A DNA stretch of 12,944 nucleotides. It comes from Lachnoclostridium sp. UBA3320. GTDB lineage: Bacteria; Bacillota; Clostridia; Lachnospirales; Lachnospiraceae. The position numbers were made by a program, and so were the translations under genes. Positions within the stretch are counted from its first letter, which is position 1, and each line of letters begins with the position of its first letter. Positions 5,469 through 11,985 of this stretch are shown here, one piece after another. The stretch spans positions 35,293 through 48,236 of the forward strand of contig DESG01000138.1 in NCBI GenBank assembly GCA_002361175.1, in the 5' to 3' direction. Under the pieces are notes generated by a model. It had not been told where the DNA came from. It searched no databases and worked only from the letters and a program-made list of their open reading frames with translations.

Positions 5469-5741
5469 ATGGCACGTTCATTAAAGAAAGGACCTTTTGC
5501 TGACGCAAGCCTTCTTAAAAAAGTAGATGCTCAAGTTGCATCTGGTGATAAGCAGGTTATTAAAACATGGTCACGCCGTTCAACTATTTTCCCGTCATTC
5601 GTTGGCTTAACATTTGCAGTACATGACGGAAGAAAACATGTACCTGTATATGTAACAGAGGATATGGTTGGGCATAAGCTTGGTGAGTTCGTTTCAACAA
5701 GAACTTACAGAGGCCATGGAAAAGACGAGAAAAAGCGTTAA
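5469..5741 (+). CDS. rpsS: 30S ribosomal protein S19
   Basis: A 90-residue protein, the usual S19 length. It sits in the 30S head with S13 and contacts the A-site region. The family pattern runs from MARSLKKGPFADASLL through KTWSRRSTIFPSFVG to VPVYVTEDMVGHKLGEF and TRTYRGHGK. The ATG at 5469 is chosen over the in-frame ATG at 5457 because GGAGG (5459-5463) lies between them and MARSLKKGPF is the conserved start. A 104-nt gap, the second longest inside the cluster, separates it from rplV. Confidence 0.98.
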   Translation: MARSLKKGPFADASLLKKVDAQVASGDKQVIKTWSRRSTIFPSFVGLTFAVHDGRKHVPVYVTEDMVGHKLGEFVSTRTYRGHGKDEKKR

Positions 5742-5747
5742 TATCTG

Positions 5748-5778
5748 CTGACAGTTTTTAATATATTAATGGTACAAT
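5748..5778 (+). promoter_or_regulatory. Weak candidate internal promoter before rplV
   Basis: TGGTACAAT at 5770-5778 is an extended -10 (TG, one base, TACAAT). CTGACA at 5748-5753 could be a -35, but the spacing of 19 nt is long. Transcription would begin near 5785, right before the hairpin at 5787-5813. This may also be chance in AT-rich spacer. Confidence 0.25.
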
Positions 5779-5786
5779 AATGTAAT

Positions 5787-5813
5787 GCTATGTGTGGCTG
5801 ATGCCACCGTAGC
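5787..5813 (+). promoter_or_regulatory. Intergenic hairpin between rpsS and rplV
   Basis: GCTATG (5787-5792) pairs with CGTAGC (5808-5813), and after a single bulged T, GTGGC (5794-5798) pairs with GCCAC (5803-5807) across a TGAT loop: 11 base pairs in total, one of them G-U. It lies 16 nt before the rplV ribosome binding site. There is no U tract, so a role as mRNA stabiliser, processing site or regulatory hairpin is more likely than termination. Confidence 0.5.
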
Positions 5814-5845
5814 TTAGTATTTAATCTTGAAAGGAGGCTTCACCA

Positions 5846-6235
5846 ATGGCAAAGGGGCACAGAACTCAGATAAAAAGAGAGAGAAATGAAAACCAGAGAG
5901 ATACCAGACCTTCAGCGAAGTTATCTTATGCGAGGGTTTCGGTTCAGAAAGCTTGTTATGTGTTAGATGCCATAAGAGGCAAAGATGTAACTACAGCAAC
6001 TGGTATACTGACATACAGTCCAAGAAATGCTTCACGTATTATTTTAAAGATATTACAATCTGCGATTGCAAATGCTGAAAATAATAATGGTATGAACCCA
6101 AACAATTTATATATAGAAGAGTGTTTCGCAAATAAGGGACCGACAATGAAGAGAATAAGGCCAAGAGCCCAGGGCAGGGCATACCGTATTGAAAAGAGAA
6201 TGAGCCATATCACGATAATTCTCAATGAGCGTTAA
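5846..6235 (+). CDS. rplV: 50S ribosomal protein L22
   Basis: A 129-residue protein. L22 contacts all domains of 23S rRNA and its beta hairpin lines the exit tunnel. The conserved C-terminal part FANKGPTMKRIRPRAQGRAY and RIEKRMSHITI is present, as is KLSYARVSVQKACYVLDAIRGK, the usual N-terminal region. Before this comes a basic extension of about 20 residues (MAKGHRTQIKRERNENQRD), making the protein longer than the usual 110-115; I believe this is a lineage feature of Lachnospiraceae. AAAGGAGG 8 nt before the ATG supports the long form, and no alternative start with a ribosome binding site is seen. rpsC follows after 30 nt. Confidence 0.97.
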   Translation: MAKGHRTQIKRERNENQRDTRPSAKLSYARVSVQKACYVLDAIRGKDVTTATGILTYSPRNASRIILKILQSAIANAENNNGMNPNNLYIEECFANKGPTMKRIRPRAQGRAYRIEKRMSHITIILNER

Positions 6236-6265
6236 TTCTTTATTGGTCTATGAAAGGAGATTAAA

Positions 6266-6934
6266 ATGGGACAGAAAGTTAATCCTCATGGTTTAAGAGT
6301 CGGTGTTATAAGCGACTGGGATTCCAACTGGTATGCAGAGGAAAACTTTGCAGATTTTCTTGTAGAAGATTATAAAATAAGAGAATTTGTAAAGAAGAAA
6401 TTATATAGTGCTGGTATTTCAAAAATAGAGATTGAAAGACCTGCTGATAAGGTAAGAGTTATAATTCATACAGAAAAACCTGGTTTTGTAATTGGCAAGG
6501 GTGGTTCTGAAATTGAGAATTTAAAAAGAGAGCTTCTTAAAGTAATAGGAAGAAAAGTAGCACTTGATATAAAGATTATGGATATCAAAAATCCTGACAG
6601 ACATGCACAGCTTGTTGCAGAAAAGATTGCACAGCAGTTAGAGAACCGTATTTCATTCCGTCGTGCAATGAAATCTGCGATGGGTAGGACATTAAAGACA
6701 GGTGCAAAGGGTATTAAAGCAAGCTGTTCAGGACGTCTTGGCGGTGCTGATATGGCACGTACAGAGTTTTACAGTGAAGGAACTATTCCTCTTCAGACAC
6801 TTCGTGCTGATATTGACTATGGTTTTGCAGAAGCTGACACAACTTATGGAAAAGTTGGTGTAAAAGTCTGGATTTATAATGGTGAAGTACTGCCAGCAAA
6901 GAAAGATTCCAATAAGGAAGGGAGCGATAAATAA
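6266..6934 (+). CDS. rpsC: 30S ribosomal protein S3
   Basis: A 222-residue protein, typical of S3. It lies at the mRNA entry tunnel and contributes to helicase activity there. After MGQKVNPHGLRVGVI, the KH domain carries the GxxG loop in FVIGKGGSEIENLKREL (74-90). The C-terminal domain has the signature CSGRLGGADMARTEFYSEG and PLQTLRADIDYG. AAAGGAG is 6 nt before the ATG. The stop overlaps the rplP start (TAATG), so the two are coupled. Confidence 0.98.
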   Translation: MGQKVNPHGLRVGVISDWDSNWYAEENFADFLVEDYKIREFVKKKLYSAGISKIEIERPADKVRVIIHTEKPGFVIGKGGSEIENLKRELLKVIGRKVALDIKIMDIKNPDRHAQLVAEKIAQQLENRISFRRAMKSAMGRTLKTGAKGIKASCSGRLGGADMARTEFYSEGTIPLQTLRADIDYGFAEADTTYGKVGVKVWIYNGEVLPAKKDSNKEGSDK

Positions 6935-7371
6935 TGTTAATGCCAAAGAGAGTAAAACATCGTAAGCAGTTCCGTGGCCGCATGAGAGGAAAAGCGCTCA
7001 GAGGAAACAAAATCACGAATGGTGAGTACGGCATTGTGGCATTAGAGCCAGCATGGATTAAATCTAACCAGATTGAAGCAGCTCGTGTTGCTATGACACG
7101 TTATATCAAGCGTGGCGGTAAAGTCTGGATTAAAATTTTCCCAGATAAGCCGGTTACAAAAACTCCTGCTGAAACTCGTATGGGTAAAGGTAAAGGTTCC
7201 CTTGAGTATTGGGTAGCTGTTGTAAAACCAGGACGTGTAATGTTTGAAATTTCTGGTGTGTCAGAAGAGATAGCCAAAGAAGCACTACGTCTTGCAACAC
7301 ACAAATTGCCAATTAAGTGCAAGATTGTATCTCAGGCAGATTTAGAAGGAGGTGCGGGCAGTGAAGAGTAA
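6934..7371 (+). CDS. rplP: 50S ribosomal protein L16
   Basis: A 145-residue protein. L16 organises the A site of the large subunit and contacts the tRNA elbow. MLMPKRVKHRKQFRGRMRGK is the family N-terminus; TRMGKGKGSLEYWVAVVKPG carries the conserved RMGKGKG motif whose arginine is hydroxylated in E. coli. The ATG at 6934, one base overlapping the rpsC stop, is preferred to the ATG at 6940 because MLxPKR is the usual start. GGGAG 9 nt upstream serves as ribosome binding site. The 3' end overlaps rpmC by 11 nt and contains its ribosome binding site. Confidence 0.97.
   Translation: MLMPKRVKHRKQFRGRMRGKALRGNKITNGEYGIVALEPAWIKSNQIEAARVAMTRYIKRGGKVWIKIFPDKPVTKTPAETRMGKGKGSLEYWVAVVKPGRVMFEISGVSEEIAKEALRLATHKLPIKCKIVSQADLEGGAGSEE
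7346..7352 (+). promoter_or_regulatory. Ribosome binding site that fixes the rpmC start
   Basis: AAGGAGG lies inside the end of rplP. It is 8 nt before the GTG at 7361 and overlaps the in-frame GTG at 7352, which rules out the earlier start. Confidence 0.8.
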
Positions 7372-7558
7372 ACAGTATATGGAAGATTTAAGAAATAAAT
7401 CTGTGGAAGAATTAAATGCTGATTTAGTAGCTGCAAAAAAGGAACTTTTTAATCTCAGATTCCAAAACGCAACTAACCAGCTAAATAATACAAGCAGGAT
7501 TAAGGAAGTAAAGAGGAATATCGCAAGAATTAAGACTGTGCTTACAACACAGCAGTAA
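7361..7558 (+). CDS. rpmC: 50S ribosomal protein L29
   Basis: A 65-residue helical-hairpin protein near the tunnel exit. The motif KKELFNLRFQNATNQLNN (residues about 26-43), followed by SRIKEVKRNIARIKTVL, is diagnostic. It starts at GTG 7361 within the last codons of rplP, 8 nt after AAGGAGG; the start is therefore coupled to rplP translation. A 40-nt gap with a small TGCCT/AGGCA pairing (7559-7563/7571-7575) leads to rpsQ. Confidence 0.96.
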   Translation: MKSKQYMEDLRNKSVEELNADLVAAKKELFNLRFQNATNQLNNTSRIKEVKRNIARIKTVLTTQQ

Positions 7559-7598
7559 TGCCTGATATAAAGGCAAAGTTGGAAGGAGGACACGTAAG

Positions 7599-7853
7599 GT
7601 GGAGAGAAATCTTAGGAAAACGCGTGTAGGCAAGGTAATCAGTGATAAGATGGATAAGACAATCGTTGTTGCAATCGTTGATAACGTAAAACATCCGCTT
7701 TATAATAAAATCATTAAGAGAACTTATAAATTAAAAGCCCACGATGAAGAAAACACCTGCAAAATTGGTGACAGGGTAAGGGTTATGGAGACAAGACCAT
7801 TGTCAAAGGATAAGAGATGGAGGCTTGTCGAGATAGTTGAAAGAGCTAAATAA
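7599..7853 (+). CDS. rpsQ: 30S ribosomal protein S17
   Basis: An 84-residue OB-fold protein that binds 16S rRNA early in 30S assembly. The pattern RKTRVGKVISDKMDKTIVVA, followed by HPLYNKIIKRTYKLKAHDEE and IGDRVRVMETRPLSKDKRWR, is the S17 signature. It starts with GTG at 7599, 9 nt after GGAAGGAGG (7581-7589). Its stop overlaps the ribosome binding site of rplN. Confidence 0.97.
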   Translation: MERNLRKTRVGKVISDKMDKTIVVAIVDNVKHPLYNKIIKRTYKLKAHDEENTCKIGDRVRVMETRPLSKDKRWRLVEIVERAK

Positions 7854-7864
7854 GGAGGTTAAAC

Positions 7865-8233
7865 ATGGTACAGCAGGAATCAAGACTTAAAGTAGCTGAT
7901 AATACAGGTGCTAAAGAACTTCTTTGTATCAGAGTTATGGGTGGTTCAACAAGGAGATATGCCGGTGTTGGTGATATTATCGTTGCTTCCGTCAAAGATG
8001 CAACGCCAGGCGGTGTTGTAAAAAAAGGTGACGTGGTTAAAGCAGTTGTTGTGCGTACAGTAAAGAGCATACGCCGTCCTGATGGTTCTTATATCAGATT
8101 TGACGAGAATGCAGCAGTAATTATCCGTGACGACAAGACGCCAAGAGGAACACGTATATTCGGACCTGTTGCAAGGGAATTAAGAGAAAAACAGTTTATG
8201 AAAATAGTTTCATTAGCACCAGAAGTATTATAA
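7865..8233 (+). CDS. rplN: 50S ribosomal protein L14
   Basis: A 122-residue protein, exactly the usual length. L14 lies at the subunit interface, contacts 16S rRNA helix 14, and is the docking site of the silencing factor RsfS. Visible features are MVQQESRLKVADNTGAKELL at the start, GVGDIIVASVKDATPGG, and VKKGDVVKAVVVRT. AAGGAGG (7852-7858), 6 nt before the ATG, overlaps the rpsQ stop codon. The junction with rplX is built the same way. Confidence 0.98.
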   Translation: MVQQESRLKVADNTGAKELLCIRVMGGSTRRYAGVGDIIVASVKDATPGGVVKKGDVVKAVVVRTVKSIRRPDGSYIRFDENAAVIIRDDKTPRGTRIFGPVARELREKQFMKIVSLAPEVL

Positions 8234-8245
8234 GGAGGTGTCATT

Positions 8246-8551
8246 GTGGCAACAAGTAAAATTAAGAAGGGCGATACAGTAAAAGTTATCACTGGTAAAG
8301 ATAAAGGCAGAGAAGGCAAAGTAACAGCTGTTAAAGGCGATAAAGTAATCATCGAAGGTATTAACCAGGTTACAAAGCATACAAAACCAAGCCAGTCAAA
8401 TCCACAAGGCGGTATTGTACAGCAGGCTGCTCCTATAGACATGTCAAATGTTATGTATGTCAGCAAAGGAAAAGTTTCACGCGTGGGATTTAAGTTTGAA
8501 AATGGCAAAAAAGTTCGCTATGCAAAAGCAACTGGTGAAGTGATTGATTAA
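8246..8551 (+). CDS. rplX: 50S ribosomal protein L24
   Basis: A 101-residue protein that starts 50S assembly by binding the 5' end of 23S rRNA. The KOW motif is clear at the N-terminus (KIKKGDTVKVITGKDKGREG), followed by VIIEGINQVTKHTKPSQSNP. It uses a GTG start, 7 nt after AAGGAGG (8232-8238), which overlaps the rplN stop. rplE follows after 23 nt. Confidence 0.97.
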   Translation: MATSKIKKGDTVKVITGKDKGREGKVTAVKGDKVIIEGINQVTKHTKPSQSNPQGGIVQQAAPIDMSNVMYVSKGKVSRVGFKFENGKKVRYAKATGEVID

Positions 8552-8574
8552 TTTCAGAAAGGAGGCTGTTAGCG

Positions 8575-9114
8575 TTGACTCGTTTAAGAGAAATGTATCA
8601 AAATGAAATCGTTGATAGTATGGTCAAAAAATTTGGCTATAAAAACGTTATGCAGGTGCCAAAGCTTGAGAAGATAGTTATTAATATGGGTATTGGCGAA
8701 GCAAAAGAAAACTCAAAGGTGCTCGATGCCGCTATGGCTGAGCTTGCTATTATTTCAGGACAAAAACCTGTTACAACAAAGGCTAAAAATTCAATCGCAA
8801 ACTTTAAAATCAGGGAAGGTATGCCAATTGGATGTAAAGTTACATTAAGAGGCGCAAGAATGTATGAATTTCTTGACCGTCTTGTCAATCTGGCACTGCC
8901 ACGTGTACGTGACTTCCGTGGTGTCAATCCAAATGCATTTGATGGCAGGGGCAATTATGCACTTGGTATCAAAGAACAGCTCATTTTCCCTGAGATAGAA
9001 TATGATAAGGTGGATAAAGTCAGAGGCATGGATGTTATAATAGTTACTACGGCTGTAACTGATGAAGAAGCTCGTGAATTATTGGCACAGTTTGGTATGC
9101 CATTCAGAAAATAA
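8575..9114 (+). CDS. rplE: 50S ribosomal protein L5
   Basis: A 179-residue protein, the usual L5 length; it binds 5S rRNA in the central protuberance and touches P-site tRNA. Diagnostic stretches are LEKIVINMGIGEAKENSK, GQKPVTTKAKNSIANFKIRE, and GVNPNAFDGRGNYALGIKEQ. The start is TTG at 8575, 9 nt after AAAGGAGG (8558-8565); it yields MTRLREMYQNEI, a typical N-terminus. A TTG start in a highly expressed ribosomal gene is unusual and might tune its level. Confidence 0.97.
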   Translation: MTRLREMYQNEIVDSMVKKFGYKNVMQVPKLEKIVINMGIGEAKENSKVLDAAMAELAIISGQKPVTTKAKNSIANFKIREGMPIGCKVTLRGARMYEFLDRLVNLALPRVRDFRGVNPNAFDGRGNYALGIKEQLIFPEIEYDKVDKVRGMDVIIVTTAVTDEEARELLAQFGMPFRK

Positions 9115-9127
9115 GGAGGGAAATTTC

Positions 9128-9313
9128 ATGGCTAAGACTTCTATGAAAGTTAAGCAGCAGCGTAAAGCTAAATTCTCTACAAGAGAATACAGCCGCTGCA
9201 GGATTTGTGGCAGACCACATGCTTATTTGAGAAAATACGGAATTTGCAGAATCTGCTTCCGTGAGTTAGCTTATAAAGGGCAGATTCCAGGCGTGAAAAA
9301 AGCAAGCTGGTAA
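9128..9313 (+). CDS. rpsZ: 30S ribosomal protein S14, zinc-binding type Z
   Basis: A 61-residue protein, the short zinc form of S14 in the 30S head. The zinc ribbon is intact: Cys24 and Cys27 (CRIC), then Cys40 and Cys43 (CRIC) within YSRCRICGRPHAYLRKYGIC. The long zinc-free form (about 89-100 residues) is not present in this cluster. The frame is open upstream into rplE, but MAKTSMKVKQQRKAKFSTRE at 9128 is the family start and AAGGAGG (9113-9119) lies 8 nt before it, overlapping the rplE stop. The symbol rpsN is also used for this gene. Confidence 0.97.
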   Translation: MAKTSMKVKQQRKAKFSTREYSRCRICGRPHAYLRKYGICRICFRELAYKGQIPGVKKASW

Positions 9314-9328
9314 GGAGGTAAAACTAAG

Positions 9329-9730
9329 ATGATGACGAGCGATCCTATTGCAGATATGCTTACAAGAATCCGTAATGCAAATACTGCAAAGCATGATACA
9401 GTAGATGTACCTGCTTCAAAGATGAAGGTTTCTATCGCAGAAATCCTCTTAAAGGAAGGTTACATTAAAAAGTTTGATATGATTAATGTTGGCGGTATCA
9501 ATATGATTCATATTACATTAAAATATGGTATAGATAAGAATGACAAGATTATTACTGGTTTAAAGAGAATTTCAAAACCAGGTCTGCGTATATATGCTGG
9601 CAAAGATGAGCTTCCTAAAGTTCTTGGAGGACTTGGCATTGCTATTATTTCTACAAATAAGGGCGTTATGACAGACAAGGAAGCAAGAAAAGAAAATGTC
9701 GGCGGCGAAGTTCTTGCATTTATCTGGTAG
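9329..9730 (+). CDS. rpsH: 30S ribosomal protein S8
   Basis: A 133-residue protein, the usual S8 length; it binds helix 21 of 16S rRNA and is central to 30S platform assembly. SDPIADMLTRIRNAN near the start and the closing GVMTDKEARKENVGGEVLAF are diagnostic. Two adjacent ATG codons are possible (9329, 9332); the first is 10 nt from AAGGAGG (9312-9318) and is preferred, with a one-residue uncertainty. In E. coli S8 is the translational repressor of the spc operon; I see no matching S8-like target helix around rplE here, but did not fold the RNA by computation. Confidence 0.97.
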   Translation: MMTSDPIADMLTRIRNANTAKHDTVDVPASKMKVSIAEILLKEGYIKKFDMINVGGINMIHITLKYGIDKNDKIITGLKRISKPGLRIYAGKDELPKVLGGLGIAIISTNKGVMTDKEARKENVGGEVLAFIW

Positions 9731-9780
9731 TTAAGAATTAACCGCATTAATATAAACCGAAGAATATGGAGGTGTACGGC

Positions 9781-10323
9781 ATGTCACGTATCGGAAAAAT
9801 GCCTATCGCTATACCAGCAGGCGTAACTGTTGATATTGCAGAAAATAATAAAGTGACTGTAAAGGGTCCAAAGGGTACCCTTGAAAGAATATTACCAGCA
9901 GAGATGGAAATTAAACAAGAAGGTGAAGAAATTCTCGTTTCAAGACCAAACGATCTGAAAAAAATGAAATCACTGCATGGCTTGACAAGAACCCTAATTT
10001 ACAACATGGTTGTAGGCGTAACAGAAGGGTATTCCAAAGTACTTGAAGTAAATGGTGTTGGTTACAGAGCACAGAAGCAGGGCAGCAAATTAGTGCTTTC
10101 CCTAGGGTATTCACATCCTGTAGAGATGGAAGACCCAGAAGGTCTTGAAATAGTTGTTGAAGGGCAGAATAAGATTATTGTAAAAGGAATTGATAAAGAA
10201 AAAGTCGGACAGTACGCTGCCGAAATCAGGGAAAAGAGAGCTCCAGAGCCATATAAGGGCAAGGGTATCAAATACGCTGATGAGGTTATCAGACGTAAAG
10301 TTGGTAAGACAGGTAAAAAATAA
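9781..10323 (+). CDS. rplF: 50S ribosomal protein L6
   Basis: A 180-residue protein of two repeated domains, located near the factor-binding site of the 50S subunit. MSRIGKMPIAIPAGVTVDI opens the protein, GVTEGYSKVLEVNGVGYRAQ marks the domain boundary, and the C-terminal signature PEPYKGKGIKYADEVIRRK is intact. The ATG at 9781 is preferred to 9766 because GGAGG (9768-9772) lies between them. A 50-nt gap before it holds a small AT-rich pairing (GTTAA 9730-9734, TTAAC 9738-9742). Confidence 0.97.
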   Translation: MSRIGKMPIAIPAGVTVDIAENNKVTVKGPKGTLERILPAEMEIKQEGEEILVSRPNDLKKMKSLHGLTRTLIYNMVVGVTEGYSKVLEVNGVGYRAQKQGSKLVLSLGYSHPVEMEDPEGLEIVVEGQNKIIVKGIDKEKVGQYAAEIREKRAPEPYKGKGIKYADEVIRRKVGKTGKK

Positions 10324-10341
10324 GTAAAGGAGTGAAATACT

Positions 10342-10710
10342 ATGATTAAGAAGCAGTCAAGAAGTGAAGTCCGTGTGAAAAAACACTTAAAGATTCGTAA
10401 ACGTTTTTCAGGAACAGCTGAGAGACCACGCCTGGCTGTATTTAGAAGCAACAATCATATGTACGCCCAGATTATAGATGATACTGCTGGTCATACTCTA
10501 GTTTCTGCTTCAACTCTTCAAAAAGATGTTAAAGAGGGATTAGAGAAGACAAATAATGTTGAGGCAGCTGCAAAACTTGGTGGTGTAATTGCCAAAAGAG
10601 CACTGGATAAAGGCATTAAAACTGTTGTCTATGACAGAGGCGGATTTATATACCAGGGCAAAGTTAAAGCTTTAGCTGAAGCAGCTAGAGAAGCAGGCTT
10701 AGAATTCTAA
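10342..10710 (+). CDS. rplR: 50S ribosomal protein L18
   Basis: A 122-residue protein that binds 5S rRNA with L5. The basic N-terminus is followed by the conserved AERPRLAVFRSNNHMYAQII segment, and VVYDRGGFIYQGKVKALAEA closes the fold. AAAGGAG (10326-10332) is 9 nt before the ATG. rpsE follows after 23 nt. Confidence 0.97.
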   Translation: MIKKQSRSEVRVKKHLKIRKRFSGTAERPRLAVFRSNNHMYAQIIDDTAGHTLVSASTLQKDVKEGLEKTNNVEAAAKLGGVIAKRALDKGIKTVVYDRGGFIYQGKVKALAEAAREAGLEF

Positions 10711-10733
10711 TAGCAGATTTAGGAGGAAAACTC

Positions 10734-11243
10734 ATGAAACGTACAATTATTGACGCCAGCCAGTTAGAGCTGGAAGATAATGTAGTAACGATTAAGCGTG
10801 TAACTAAAGTAGTTAAAGGTGGACGCAATATGAGATTTACTGCATTAGTAGTAGTTGGCGATAAGAACGGACATGTTGGTGTTGGCCTTGGTAAAGCTAC
10901 TGAGATACCAGAAGCAATCCGCAAGGGCAAGGAAGACGCAACAAAGAAATTAGTTGAAGTTCCTATCGACGAAAACGGCAGTGTACCACATGACTTTATC
11001 GGTAAATTTGGCAGCGCTTCCGTACTGATTAAGAAAGCTCCAGAAGGTACAGGTATAATTGCTGGCGGTCCAGCTCGTGCTGTACTTGAGCTTGCAGGTT
11101 ATAAAAACATCCGTACAAAGTCTCTTGGCTCTAATAACAAGCAGAATGTTGTACTTGCTGCAATTAATGGTCTTGAAAACTTGAAGAAACCTGAAGATGT
11201 AGCCAGAGCACGTGGAATATCTCTTGAAGAGCTTTTAGGATAA
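10734..11243 (+). CDS. rpsE: 30S ribosomal protein S5
   Basis: A 169-residue protein of the 30S body involved in mRNA entry and decoding accuracy. The double-stranded RNA-binding type N-terminal domain carries the S5 signature GGRNMRFTALVVVGDKNGHV, followed by GVGLGKATEIPEAIRKGKED. The loop KVVKGGRN is where spectinomycin resistance changes occur in other species; nothing abnormal is seen. AGGAGG (10721-10726) lies 7 nt before the ATG. Confidence 0.97.
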   Translation: MKRTIIDASQLELEDNVVTIKRVTKVVKGGRNMRFTALVVVGDKNGHVGVGLGKATEIPEAIRKGKEDATKKLVEVPIDENGSVPHDFIGKFGSASVLIKKAPEGTGIIAGGPARAVLELAGYKNIRTKSLGSNNKQNVVLAAINGLENLKKPEDVARARGISLEELLG

Positions 11244-11256
11244 TTGGAGGTTAATT

Positions 11257-11439
11257 ATGGCAGAAAAATTAAAGGTTACATTAGTAAAATCTACAATCGG
11301 TGCCATTCCAAAACAGCGTGCAACTGTTGAGGCTTTAGGTTTAAGAAAGCTTCACAAAACAGTTGAACTGCCTGATAATGATGCCGTAAGAGGTATGATA
11401 TGGCACGTAAGGCATCTTGTAAAGGTTGAAGAAATATAA
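11257..11439 (+). CDS. rpmD: 50S ribosomal protein L30
   Basis: A 60-residue protein, the normal bacterial length. KLKVTLVKSTIGAIPKQRAT and LGLRKLHKTVELPDNDAVRG match the family; the C-terminus HLVKVEEI is also typical. GGAGG (11246-11250) lies 6 nt before the ATG. Its stop codon is part of the outer arm of a long hairpin (11436-11483), and a 103-nt gap separates it from rplO. Confidence 0.96.
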   Translation: MAEKLKVTLVKSTIGAIPKQRATVEALGLRKLHKTVELPDNDAVRGMIWHVRHLVKVEEI

Positions 11440-11483
11440 TAACAGTTCTTCTGGCAAGCTACGCTTGCCATTAGTGTTATTAT
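11436..11483 (+). promoter_or_regulatory. Long two-part hairpin after rpmD
   Basis: Outer arms ATAATAACA (11436-11444) and TGTTATTAT (11475-11483) pair perfectly over 9 bp. Inside, TGGCAAGC (11452-11459) and GCTTGCCA (11463-11470) pair over 8 bp around a 3-nt loop. The left arm includes the rpmD stop codon. A short T-rich stretch follows but it is not a clean U run, so a partial terminator, an RNase processing site or a stability element are all possible. Confidence 0.55.
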
Positions 11484-11498
11484 TTAGAAAATAAGCGA

Positions 11499-11516
11499 GG
11501 GCATAGACCTGTGCCC
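11499..11516 (+). promoter_or_regulatory. Second hairpin before rplO
   Basis: GGGCAT (11499-11504) pairs with GTGCCC (11511-11516), 6 bp including one G-U, with a 6-nt loop. It lies 14 nt before the rplO ribosome binding site GGAGG (11531-11535). No T tract follows. Confidence 0.4.
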
Positions 11517-11542
11517 GTATAGTGACAAATGGAGGTAAAATA

Positions 11543-11983
11543 ATGAATTTATCAACTTTAAAACCAGCAAAAGGTTCTAAACAGAGCAATAATTTCAGAA
11601 GAGGCCGTGGACATGGTTCAGGCAATGGAAAGACAGCAGGTAAAGGACATAAAGGTCAGAAAGCACGTTCAGGTGCTCCACGTCCAGGCTTTGAAGGTGG
11701 TCAGATGCCACTTTATAGGCGTATTCCTAAGAGAGGTTTTACAAATAGAAATTCTAAAGAAATTGTTGCAATCAATGTTGACAGATTAGAAAAATTTAAT
11801 GATGGAGATGTAGTTACTGTAGAAGCATTACTCGAAAAAGGTATAATTAGTAATCCAAAAGATGGGGTTAAGGTACTCGGAAATGGGGAATTGACTAAGA
11901 AGCTGACAGTTCAGGTAAATGCATTCAGTAAGAGTGCTGTCCAGAAAATTGAAGCTCTTGGTGGAAAAGCTGAGGTGATTTAA
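11543..11983 (+). CDS. rplO: 50S ribosomal protein L15
   Basis: A 146-residue protein, usual for L15, a late 50S assembly protein. The glycine-rich and basic N-terminal part (RRGRGHGSGNGKTAGKGHKG) and RPGFEGGQMPLYRRIPKRGF are diagnostic. The frame is open 7 codons upstream to 11522, but GGAGG (11531-11535) lies within that stretch, so the ATG at 11543 (MNLSTLKPAKGSK) is the start. The 3' end contains the ribosome binding site of secY and the stop lies 2 nt before the secY ATG. Confidence 0.97.
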   Translation: MNLSTLKPAKGSKQSNNFRRGRGHGSGNGKTAGKGHKGQKARSGAPRPGFEGGQMPLYRRIPKRGFTNRNSKEIVAINVDRLEKFNDGDVVTVEALLEKGIISNPKDGVKVLGNGELTKKLTVQVNAFSKSAVQKIEALGGKAEVI

Positions 11984-11985
11984 GG

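Noticed and set aside
6728..7034. Minus-strand ORFs opposite the end of rpsC and start of rplP
   Set aside because: Shadows of highly conserved ribosomal genes with no ribosome binding site or plausible product.
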